A stretch of DNA of 64,000 nucleotides, from positions 1 through 64,000 of the forward strand of contig DASZFS010000049.1 of the NCBI GenBank assembly GCA_035939575.1, read 5' to 3'. Position 1 is the first letter of the stretch. Each line of letters opens with the position of its first letter. The notes beneath the pieces are model-generated. The model did not search any database, was not told the DNA's origin, and worked only from the letters and a program-made list of their open reading frames with translations. Below, piece after piece: positions 53,029 to 61,084 of this stretch. Both the position numbers and the translations under genes were made by a program. This DNA is from DATKHR01 sp035939575 (GTDB taxonomy: Bacteria > Acidobacteriota > Vicinamibacteria > Vicinamibacterales > CAVVIG01).

Positions 53029-53214
53029 ATGACAACAGTCAGGGGAATTACTGGCGGCTCGCAACCAGTAATTGTTAGCGCGAAACAGGCCGTCGTCGAA
53101 CTCAGAATCGGGACCCAGAACGCTTCTTTGCCGGCCAGTCAGGCGCGCTTACTGGCATATGCGATCCTGTCGGCTGCAGAGGATGCCGAGGCTGGACTCG
53201 AAGAACGGCACTAG
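53029..53214 (+). CDS. Small protein of unknown function
   Basis: 61 residues. The ATG at 53029 follows GGAG. The N-terminal half looks like beta strands (QPVIVSAKQAVVELRIG), the rest helix (ASQARLLAYAILSAAEDAEA). Not recognised. A hypothetical zinc-like gene follows 43 bases later. Confidence 0.5.
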   Translation: MTTVRGITGGSQPVIVSAKQAVVELRIGTQNASLPASQARLLAYAILSAAEDAEAGLEERH

Positions 53215-53257
53215 CTCATGAATTTCAAAGAGCCGACCACTGTCTGGAGAGAGCTCC

Positions 53258-53602
53258 ATGTGTCACCCAACCTGTGAATGCCACGAGTGCGAGAAACTCG
53301 CTGAGGACCTGCGCGAAGCTTGGCAGGCAGACCGTCGGGAATTGCAGGCTCGCCTGGAGGCGGTCGCGGCCTCATCCGGACGCGATCCTCGCCGCATGAA
53401 GGTCGATTGGATATTCTCGATTGCCGAAATGCCTGACGACGAGACGAGAGTGTTGCTCGAAGCTCAGTATCCGCGGGTTGCAAAGGCGCGACGAAACCAG
53501 GAGCGGCACAGAGCAACAACGGGCCACTCGCTGGGCTCGCGGGGATGGACCGTGCAGGATCAAGCGAGCATGTGGTGGATGCTCACGCGCAACGGTCCTT
53601 AG
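53258..53602 (+). CDS. Small protein with N-terminal Cys cluster, unknown
   Basis: 114 residues from an ATG at 53258 with GAGAG upstream. The first 11 residues contain four cysteines (MCHPTCECHECEK), suggesting a zinc or metal site. A charged helix (about 12-40) follows. No known family. A lone Cys cluster at the N-terminus with no second half could make it a dimeric zinc knuckle; this is a guess. Confidence 0.5.
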   Translation: MCHPTCECHECEKLAEDLREAWQADRRELQARLEAVAASSGRDPRRMKVDWIFSIAEMPDDETRVLLEAQYPRVAKARRNQERHRATTGHSLGSRGWTVQDQASMWWMLTRNGP

Positions 53603-53774
53603 TTTGGCGGTGGCGTTTCGCCGGCGCTCCGGACGGTCATCGGGCCCGCCAGCGGCAGCGACAACGATGTTCGAAGGGTGTCGGTGTCTGGATCGCTGAG
53701 GCCGTCGCGTGACGTGAGATACTCGTCCGTGTGGTGAGGCGCCGAGTCGCAGCCTGACAAAGGAAGATTCAATA

Positions 53775-54056
53775 GTGTCCGAGACCAAGAAATCCGGGAA
53801 GCAGAAATCCGAGACCCAGAAACCCGTTCCAGGGCAATGCATCATCTTCAAGCGGGCCGATGGCCTCTATGACGTCCTCAAGGTTGACGAAGCCGGTGAG
53901 CGGGCAACCGTACGCGCCGGGCTCAAGCAAATCGAAGACGCGTACCACATCGCGCGCAACAGCCTGAGTGCGGGGCGCGTGTTGTATGCCGACCACTCGG
54001 CGCCTGACGCGTTCGAGAAGTATACGTTTCTCAAGGAGCCCACCCGGGCCCGGTAG
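53775..54056 (+). CDS. Small protein of unknown function
   Basis: 93 residues from a GTG at 53775. The first 18 residues are a Lys/Ser/Gln low-complexity tail, followed by a compact ~70-residue domain with alternating strands and helix (GQCIIFKRADGLYDVLKV, then EDAYHIARNSLSAGRVLYAD). Not recognised. The neighbours are also unknown. Confidence 0.5.
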   Translation: MSETKKSGKQKSETQKPVPGQCIIFKRADGLYDVLKVDEAGERATVRAGLKQIEDAYHIARNSLSAGRVLYADHSAPDAFEKYTFLKEPTRAR

Positions 54057-54394
54057 CGCGGCCTATTCTGGCGCAACCCCGTCACGATTACGTCCATTAA
54101 TTTGGATACCACTGCGTCTCTGGGTTCTCGAGACGGGTGAAACTGTCCACGTTCGCACACTGTCCGTTGACAATCGATGACAAGCGTCGTAATTTCACGC
54201 CGCTGATGTCAACCGACGATCTCGAGCTTCAGTCGCGCTGCACCTGTAGCTAGGCGTCCGCGCCTTCCCGCGTGCGGGCGCCTGTCCTTGTTCCGCCACT
54301 CCACTCGACCGCTGTCGAATCGCCGGGGACTCGTGCCTGTGCTCCGTGCGCCTGTCGTTTGAACGTGTGCTGTTGTTCGAAGGAGGCATGCTTG
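54057..54394 (+). other. Gene-free stretch upstream of the TonB-dependent receptor
   Basis: About 340 bases without a convincing gene. The frame that reads into the receptor from 54272 is arginine- and cysteine-rich and has no signal sequence, so it is discarded. Probably promoter and leader; I see no strong -35/-10 pair or hairpin. AAGGAGG at 54380-54386 is the receptor's ribosome site. Confidence 0.6.
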
Positions 54395-57300
54395 ATGAGG
54401 CTCGCCATCACCGTTTTTTCCGCCGTGCTGTTCGCCGCCGCTCCGGCGCGCGCGCAGTCGACGGCCACTCTGCAGGGGACAATCACCGACAGCCAGGCGG
54501 CTGTCATGCCCGGCGTCTCGGTGACGATTCGCAACGTGGCCACCGGCACCGAGCGCGCGGCGGTCACCGACGCCGCAGGCGAGTACGTCGCGGCCGCGCT
54601 CCAGCCAGGCCACTACACGGTTGTCGCCCACCTTGAAGGCTTCAGGGATCAGACGAGCGAAGTCGACCTGGGGCCTGCGCAGACAGCGGTGCTGAACCTC
54701 AAGCTCGGTCTCGCATCGCTCGCCGAAAGCGTCACAGTCACCGGGTCGGCGCCGATCATCGACACGGCCACCGTTGCCGTCGGTGCTGCCATGGCCGAGC
54801 GAACCGTGCAGGAGATTCCGCTGAACGGCCGCCACTTCGTGGACCTCGGTCCGCTGATGCCAGGCGGCAGCACGTCGCCGCAGAACGCGGGACTCAGCGC
54901 GCCGCTGCGCGGCCAGGGCGCATTCTCGTTCATGACTGCCGGCAACCGCGAGACGTCCGTGAACTTCATGGTCAACGGCATCAACCTGAACGACCTGTCG
55001 AACTCGCAGGTCACGTTCCAGCCGTCGATCAACACGGTGTCGGAGTTCAAGGTGGACAACTCGACGTTCAGCGCCGAGTATGGGCGCAACTCGGGCGCGA
55101 TCGTGAACGTCGCAACACGCTCGGGCAGCAACCAGCTGCACGGCGAAGGGTTCGACTTCTACCGCGACCAGAAGTTCGACTCGCGCAACTACTTCAACCC
55201 GCCACCGGCCCCCCAGTCCGTCTTCAACCGCAAGCAGTTCGGCGTCAACCTCGGCGGACCAATCGTGAAGAACAAGATGTTCTACTTCGGCAGCTACGAA
55301 GGCCTGCGCCACCGCCAGGCAGTCGATCTGAACTCCGGCACGCTGAGCGACGCGCAGCGCGCCGCGGTCACCGACCCGCTCGCGAAGAAACTCCTCACGT
55401 ACGTGCCGGTGGCGAACGACTCCAGCGGTCTGCGCAACATCGGATCGGAGCTTGCCCCGGTCAGCATCGATCAGTCGACGGGGGACGTGCGGACGAATCT
55501 GCGGCAGAACGACGATCTGCATGTCTATTACGCGTTTCAGCGTGATTTTCGCCACGAGCCGAACGCGCAAGGCAACACCGTGGCGGGATTCGGCGACAAC
55601 CGCGGCGGACACCGTCAGGTGTTGACGGTCAACGAAACGCACGTCTTCAGCCAGGCGCTCGTCAACGAAGTGCGCGCGGGCTACAACCGTATCAGCATCA
55701 GCTTCAATCCGAGCCTGGTTCTCAATCCCGCCGACCTCGGCATCAACGTCGGAGTCAACTTCCCGATTGGACTGCCGCAGATCACGATTTCGGGTCCGGG
55801 GTTGAACATCGGCGGCCCGGCGGGATTTCCGAGCGCCCGCGAGGTGACGACGGGTGCGTTCGGCGATACCGCGACCTACCTGCACGGGAACCAGATCATC
55901 AAGTTCGGGGGCGAGGTCCGTCGAGTCAAGCACAACAGCGTCAACGGGGATCCCGGAAGGTTCACGTATCCGAGCGTGGCGGCGTTTCAGCAGGGGTACG
56001 GCAGCGCGTTCTCGATCACGCTCGGCGGCCTCTCGTACAACGCCTACGTGAACGCGGTCGGCGCATTCGTGCAGGACTCCGTCTCGCTCGGGTCGAATGT
56101 GAAGCTGGATCTCGGCCTGCGCTACGACTACCTCCCGTCGCCGACCGAAGGGGACAATAAACTGGTCGCGTTCGATCCGAGCTCGTCGTCGCTGATGCAA
56201 ATCGGCTCGAACGGTTTTACGCAAGTGACGAAGAACGGCAGCGACTTCCAGCCGCGCCTCGGCATCATCTGGAATCCGACGGGCGACGGCAAGCTCGCCG
56301 TTCGCGGCGCGTACGCCGTGATGGTGAACCAGAGCAATACCGGCTACTTCGTGGGAGAGGCGAACAATCCGCCGCTCACCACGCCGCTGTCCGGGCAGGC
56401 GGCGGGCACGGCCGCGAGCAACATCAAGCTCGACAACGCACTCAACGGCGCGGGCGCGGCGGCCTTGGCGCCGTCATTCACCGACCCGAATTTCCTGCCG
56501 GGCCGGATGCAGACGTGGAACGTCAACGTCGAACGCGAGCTCGGCGGGACGGGCGTGATGGTCGGGTACTTCGGATCGCACGGCGACCGGCAGCGCATCC
56601 CGATCAACCTGAACCAGTTCACGACGCCCGGCGGCACCGTGCGTCCGTATCCAAAGCTGTCGGCCTCGAGCCCGATTCTCCCGGGCGCGACGCTCGGGAA
56701 CATCACGGAAAGCACGAGCCTCGGCTGGTCCAATTACAAGGGCCTGTGGGTGACCGCGAACCGCCGGATGACGCACGGGCTGCAGCTCTCAGGTTCGTAC
56801 ACATTATCGAAGTCCACGGACTCCAATTCGTATGATGCCACGGGCGCCAACAACAATGGCTCGCTGCAGGACAGTACCAATATCGCGGGCAGCGAAGGGC
56901 CGTCGGACTTCGACGTTCGCCATCGCGTGTCCATCAACGCGTCGTACGATCTGCCGTTCCACGGCAACCGCCTGAAGGACGGCTGGCAGGTGGTGGTCGT
57001 CGAGCAGGCCCAGACGGGCAATCCGTTGAACATCATTACGAACATCACGACGATCACCGGTGTCTCCTCAGTGCGTCCGGACCTCGTCGGCAGCCTGCCG
57101 GCGATTACCCCGACGGCGAACGTGGATCCCGTCACCGGGGCGGTCACGAGCTACCAGTGGTTCACGAGCGCCACTGTCTGCGATCCGCGCGTGGCCGGCC
57201 AGTGCACCTCGTCGACACCCTTCGCTCTGCCGTACTCAGCGTCCGGCGTCGCGCATTTCGGAAACCTTCCGAGGAACGCGATTTACGGACCGGGTTTCGG

Positions 57301-57526
57301 TGACACAGACCTGTCGCTCATCAAGAACGTGACGTTGCAGGGCAACGCCCGCGTGCAGCTGCGGCTCGAAGTATTCAACCTGTTCAACCAGGCGAACCTC
57401 GGTCAGCCGGGATTTACAGCGGCGTTCGGCAGCACGTCGTTCGGCGTGATCAGCAACACGCGATTCCCGACAGGCGATTCCGGCTCGGCGCGGCAAGTGC
57501 AGTTCGCGGCCAAGTTCCTGTTCTGA
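54395..57526 (+). CDS. TonB-dependent receptor, Oar-like, with carboxypeptidase-regulatory domain
   Basis: 1043 residues from the ATG at 54395, 8 bases after AAGGAGG. A signal peptide ends near APARAQ. Then comes a carboxypeptidase-regulatory-like Ig domain (~22-105; TLQGTITDSQAAVMPGVSVT), the plug (NGRHFVDLGPLMPGG, TVSEFKVDNSTFSAEYGRNSG) and a long 22-strand barrel ending FAAKFLF. It imports large substrates such as glycans or siderophores; no SusD-like partner or enzyme is adjacent, so the ligand is unknown. The type is very abundant in Acidobacteriota. Confidence 0.95.
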   Translation: MRLAITVFSAVLFAAAPARAQSTATLQGTITDSQAAVMPGVSVTIRNVATGTERAAVTDAAGEYVAAALQPGHYTVVAHLEGFRDQTSEVDLGPAQTAVLNLKLGLASLAESVTVTGSAPIIDTATVAVGAAMAERTVQEIPLNGRHFVDLGPLMPGGSTSPQNAGLSAPLRGQGAFSFMTAGNRETSVNFMVNGINLNDLSNSQVTFQPSINTVSEFKVDNSTFSAEYGRNSGAIVNVATRSGSNQLHGEGFDFYRDQKFDSRNYFNPPPAPQSVFNRKQFGVNLGGPIVKNKMFYFGSYEGLRHRQAVDLNSGTLSDAQRAAVTDPLAKKLLTYVPVANDSSGLRNIGSELAPVSIDQSTGDVRTNLRQNDDLHVYYAFQRDFRHEPNAQGNTVAGFGDNRGGHRQVLTVNETHVFSQALVNEVRAGYNRISISFNPSLVLNPADLGINVGVNFPIGLPQITISGPGLNIGGPAGFPSAREVTTGAFGDTATYLHGNQIIKFGGEVRRVKHNSVNGDPGRFTYPSVAAFQQGYGSAFSITLGGLSYNAYVNAVGAFVQDSVSLGSNVKLDLGLRYDYLPSPTEGDNKLVAFDPSSSSLMQIGSNGFTQVTKNGSDFQPRLGIIWNPTGDGKLAVRGAYAVMVNQSNTGYFVGEANNPPLTTPLSGQAAGTAASNIKLDNALNGAGAAALAPSFTDPNFLPGRMQTWNVNVERELGGTGVMVGYFGSHGDRQRIPINLNQFTTPGGTVRPYPKLSASSPILPGATLGNITESTSLGWSNYKGLWVTANRRMTHGLQLSGSYTLSKSTDSNSYDATGANNNGSLQDSTNIAGSEGPSDFDVRHRVSINASYDLPFHGNRLKDGWQVVVVEQAQTGNPLNIITNITTITGVSSVRPDLVGSLPAITPTANVDPVTGAVTSYQWFTSATVCDPRVAGQCTSSTPFALPYSASGVAHFGNLPRNAIYGPGFGDTDLSLIKNVTLQGNARVQLRLEVFNLFNQANLGQPGFTAAFGSTSFGVISNTRFPTGDSGSARQVQFAAKFLF

Positions 57527-57633
57527 CAGGTCGGCGAGGTCAGGTCGGTCGAGCAGGCCAGGGGGTCGCGGGAGACTACGCGCATGCGAATGTCGCGACG
57601 GCGCTCTCGCGAACCTCCTGGAGCACCGGGACG

Positions 57634-58143
57634 TTACGGCTTCCGTGTTCTGGCAAGGCGAAAGATCATCTCCGTGTCGGCGCCAGCTCGCCGCCACGTC
57701 CAATGTTCGTCCACGTGATCCTGATCCTTGAAATCGATCACCAGCTTGTGTTCATGGCCCTCCTCGAGACTCTCCAGATTGCCCGCGTCCTGAAACTCGA
57801 ACACCAGGCTGGCGGGTTGGCCGGGACGAGGGATGGCTCTCATCCGTGGTCGGTTGTTGGTCGGGCAGAAATGAACCAGCGTGATCGCGTCGCGATCGAC
57901 GCTGTAGAGCGTGACCATCTCTTCCATCCCGCTCGGCGCGAGCGTTTCCATCACCGCCGTGCCCGACGCGATGAGCTGGAAGGTAGATCGAACCGCCTGG
58001 CCATGCTCGTCCGTTCCGCGCCAATCTCCCGCAAGCGACCGGAGTTGTCGAAAGCTATCCGCCACGGTCGGCGGGGCGGCTCCCGCCCTGGCAACCTGGA
58101 AGGTCAGCGCACAACCGATCAACAACGCCACAACGTATCTCAT
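57634..58143 (-). CDS. Secreted lipocalin-like (DUF1579/THAP4-type) protein
   Basis: 169 residues from the ATG at 58143, with GGAGG just upstream. A signal peptide covers ~1-23 (ending ARAGA). The core begins LRSLAGDWRGTDEHGQ, a typical first strand of small beta-barrel proteins, and contains a HFCPTNNRPRMRA stretch common in DUF1579-type proteins. Ligand and function are unknown. It is transcribed divergently from the GlxA-type regulator and is a plausible target of it. Confidence 0.78.
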   Translation of the reverse strand: MRYVVALLIGCALTFQVARAGAAPPTVADSFRQLRSLAGDWRGTDEHGQAVRSTFQLIASGTAVMETLAPSGMEEMVTLYSVDRDAITLVHFCPTNNRPRMRAIPRPGQPASLVFEFQDAGNLESLEEGHEHKLVIDFKDQDHVDEHWTWRRAGADTEMIFRLARTRKP

Positions 58144-58218
58144 GACATCCTCCGTGCGCCCGTCCCGTTCGTGCCCGTTCGGGACTGACCGGCCGATCGT
58201 ACCTTCGACGGCCCGCCT

Positions 58219-58255
58219 GGCAGAATGACAACTACCAGACGATTTCTGCCATAAT
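58219..58255 (+). promoter_or_regulatory. Candidate operator/promoter between divergent genes
   Basis: Perfect 7-bp inverted repeats GGCAGAA (58219-58225) and TTCTGCC (58244-58250) are 18 bases apart. Overlapping them are ATGACA (58225-58230) and CATAAT (58250-58255), a possible promoter with 19-bp spacing for the GlxA-type gene. AraC-family regulators often bind such half-sites; the link is inferred. Confidence 0.45.
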
Positions 58256-58271
58256 GCCGACGCGGTCATAG

Positions 58272-59300
58272 GTGCGATCCACGGTCAGAAGATCCCATCG
58301 CCTGAATTGTCGTCGTGTCATGGTGTTCGTCGTCCCGCCGGCGGAGGAGCTGGACATCGTCGGCCCGTGGGATGTCTTCGCGAGCGCCAACGGCGCACTC
58401 GGTGACCACGGCCCCGCGTACAGAATCGAACTGGTCACGGCCGGAAAGCGACGAGTGTTCCGGGGCGATTCAGGGCTGACGATGGTCGCCGAGTCGGTCT
58501 ACACGAACGTGTCCGGCGATCCCGACACGCTCGTCGTGGCGGGCGGCAGCGGCGCAACCGCGTCGCGTGACCGCGCCATCTCCCGCTGGATTCGGCAAAA
58601 GGCCCGTCGCGCACGAAGAGTGGCGTCCATATGCACCGGCGCGTTCCTGCTCGCTGAAGCGGGGCTGCTCGACGGACGACGCGCAACGACGCATTGGAAA
58701 TATGCGGAGGAAATGGCCGCTCGATTCCCCAAGGTGAGGGTGGATCCCGATCCAATATTCGTCAAAGACGGCAACATCTACACGTCTGCCGGCGTGACGG
58801 CGGGAATGGATCTGGCGCTCGCGCTGGTCGAAGAAGACCTTGGCGGCGCCATGGCGCTGCGTGTTGCGCGGATGCTCGTGCTCTTCCTCCGGCGACCGGG
58901 CGGACAGGCGCAATTCAGCACGTCGCTTTCGGCGCAGGCCTCCGAAGTCAGGCCGCTTCGTGAGCTCGCCGTCTGGATGGCTGACAATCTCGGCGGGGAC
59001 CTTTCGGTCAGCGCGTTGGCCTCTCTTGCTGCGATGAGCGAGCGCAATTTCGCCCGCGTGTTCACTCGCGAGTTCGGTGTGACGCCAGCGAGATACGTCG
59101 AACAGCTTCGGTTGGAGGCGGCCCGGCGTGAATTGGAGCTCAGCGACAAGGGCATGGAAGAGATAGCCATTGCATCGGGATTCAGCAGTGCCGACCTGCT
59201 TCGGCGTGCCTTCATGCGGCGGTGCGGCACGCCTCCTCGCAGCTATCGCGGCCATTTCGGCCGCGAGGCCGGGCCCAGTCGACGCCCTCGGCGCCGCTAG
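58272..59300 (+). CDS. GlxA-family regulator: DJ-1/PfpI domain plus AraC-type HTH
   Basis: 342 residues from a GTG at 58272; the ATG at 58320 (MVFVVPPAEELDIVG) is an equally good start. The DJ-1/PfpI domain has the nucleophile-elbow Cys in VASICTGAFLLAEAGLLDG. The C-terminal AraC domain contains two HTH units (VSALASLAAMSERNFARVF, and MEEIAIASGFSSADLLRRAF). Such proteins usually sense small amine or acid ligands. It is divergent from the lipocalin-like gene. Confidence 0.93.
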   Translation: MRSTVRRSHRLNCRRVMVFVVPPAEELDIVGPWDVFASANGALGDHGPAYRIELVTAGKRRVFRGDSGLTMVAESVYTNVSGDPDTLVVAGGSGATASRDRAISRWIRQKARRARRVASICTGAFLLAEAGLLDGRRATTHWKYAEEMAARFPKVRVDPDPIFVKDGNIYTSAGVTAGMDLALALVEEDLGGAMALRVARMLVLFLRRPGGQAQFSTSLSAQASEVRPLRELAVWMADNLGGDLSVSALASLAAMSERNFARVFTREFGVTPARYVEQLRLEAARRELELSDKGMEEIAIASGFSSADLLRRAFMRRCGTPPRSYRGHFGREAGPSRRPRRR

Positions 59301-59314
59301 ACCCGGCCCCACGA

Positions 59315-60889
59315 TCACTCGGTCTCCACGCCGCGCCACGCATTCACGATCTCCAGAATCGCTTCGGACGGCTCGGCTCCGGTCTCCCATTCGGTCGGTG
59401 AACCGGCATCGAGCAGCAGTCGGCCGGCCGCGGCGTGATCCCTGCCTTCGCGAGAGGTGCGGGACCCTTCGGCAGCCCAGATGAGCGGCTGCGCTCTGAA
59501 CTCGCGGTCGCGGACCGATACCGATGCGCCGTGCGACAGGAGCACCCGGACCGCGTCTGGCCAGCCCTCCATGGCGGCGACGTGGAGCGCCGTCTTGCCG
59601 ATCGACTCGTCGCCGCGGTTTGGATCGAACCCGCACGCCATCATCGTCTCGAGCGCGGCGGTGTCGTTCCGCTCTGCAGCCCGGTACAACGCGCCGTAGT
59701 GTTCAGCGCGGATCTCCGCACGCAGTCCCGGGTGCCTCTCGAGCATCGCACTGGCCCCGGCCCCGTCGCCGCGACTGCACATCGCGACGAGCCGGTCCAC
59801 GTCGGATGTGTCCGAGGCGGCGCCGTGCGCCTCCAGCCATTCCGCGACCGCTCGGTTGCCGTTCAGCTCAGCGACGGCATACGGAGTGCGGCCGTCGGCG
59901 CGACGCCGGTCGACATCGGCCCCGCGGCTCACGAGCTGTTCAGCCAACTCGGTTCCCCAACTCGCCGCGACGACATGCAGTGGCGTCTCGCCCGTGGCGG
60001 CGAATACCGGATCGGGGGTTGCCCCGTGCTCGAGCAGCCATCGCGGACCGTCCGCCGTCTTGGCCCAATGCAGGATCGCGTAGAGCGGCGCGGCGCCATC
60101 GGTCGCCCACGGACGATCCACGTTCGCGCCGTGCGCGTGCAACAACGCGAGCGCGGCGACATCTCCGTCGCCCGCGGCGAGCGGAAGCGTCACGCCGTCG
60201 CTCGGATCGGCGCCGGCCTCGAGCAGCGCTTTGGCGAGCGGCAGCGATCGCACCGCGCACACCGCCCCCCAGAGCACGGGTCGCCGCACTCCGTGATGCA
60301 GCCACGGAAAGCGCAAATTGGCGTCGGCGCCGAGCGCGATCAGGCGGCGCGCGACGGCCACAAGGCCGGCCTCGCGCGAGCTGGTTCCGCGGCCCACCGC
60401 CGAATAGCAGACGTAGTGCAACGGTTCCCAACCGCGCGGCCCGCCGGGCGCAGTGGCGAGCGCCGGTGCGGCGGCCAGCCGAGCGTCGACCGCGGCGGCA
60501 TCGCCGAGCAGAAGCGCTGTGTAGAACGTTGCATTGGCGATTCCGGGATGAAGTGTGAGCAGCCGCTCGGCCCGGTCACGTCGCCCGCCGGTCGCGGCTT
60601 CAACGAACTGGTCGACGGCGGTCTCGAATCCGAAGGCGAGCTCCTCGACGCGCTCGCGAAGGGCGTTCCACGAGTCGAGGCCGTATTCACGGGCGATCAC
60701 TGACTGGGCGTCGTGGAGCGCGATCGCGGCCCGCCCGAGGTCGGCGTCGGACCGGCGGGCGAATGCCGGGAGGATTCGGAAGCGCCCGAGGGCGCCGAGT
60801 TCGCCGGCACGGGCGGAGTGGAGCAGGTCTTTTGCCTGCCGCTTGAGTTGTTCCAGGCTGGGGCGTTCGGGTAGCTGCAGGGCCGCCAT
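59315..60889 (-). CDS. Ankyrin-repeat protein
   Basis: 524 residues from the ATG at 60889, with GGAGGT upstream. After a ~100-residue helical region (LEQLKRQAKDLLHSARAG) are about eight to ten ankyrin repeats, with motifs such as GETPLHVVAASWG, GADVDRRRADGRTPYAVAEL and GKTALHVAAMEGW. There is no signal or membrane segment. Ankyrin proteins mediate protein binding; the partner is unknown. Gene ends converge closely with the GlxA-type regulator. Confidence 0.9.
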   Translation of the reverse strand: MAALQLPERPSLEQLKRQAKDLLHSARAGELGALGRFRILPAFARRSDADLGRAAIALHDAQSVIAREYGLDSWNALRERVEELAFGFETAVDQFVEAATGGRRDRAERLLTLHPGIANATFYTALLLGDAAAVDARLAAAPALATAPGGPRGWEPLHYVCYSAVGRGTSSREAGLVAVARRLIALGADANLRFPWLHHGVRRPVLWGAVCAVRSLPLAKALLEAGADPSDGVTLPLAAGDGDVAALALLHAHGANVDRPWATDGAAPLYAILHWAKTADGPRWLLEHGATPDPVFAATGETPLHVVAASWGTELAEQLVSRGADVDRRRADGRTPYAVAELNGNRAVAEWLEAHGAASDTSDVDRLVAMCSRGDGAGASAMLERHPGLRAEIRAEHYGALYRAAERNDTAALETMMACGFDPNRGDESIGKTALHVAAMEGWPDAVRVLLSHGASVSVRDREFRAQPLIWAAEGSRTSREGRDHAAAGRLLLDAGSPTEWETGAEPSEAILEIVNAWRGVETE

Positions 60890-61084
60890 GTGACCTCCAT
60901 GCTGATCGCCAGCGGTCCGCAAGCTGGCCAGCACGGAAAAACGGCCGTGCAGTCACAAGATTGATGGGGTTGGACTCAGTCCTTTGCGCGGACCCGCGGG
61001 CGCTCCCGAGCGCGACGCACTAGTTTCGAGCGCCGTCTGGTGGGAAGTCAAGCGCCATGCCGTCCGGAGCAGCCTCGAGCGGGG

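Noticed and set aside
54209..56224. 671-codon minus-strand frame
   Set aside because: Antisense to the TonB-dependent receptor, which has full signal, plug and barrel features.
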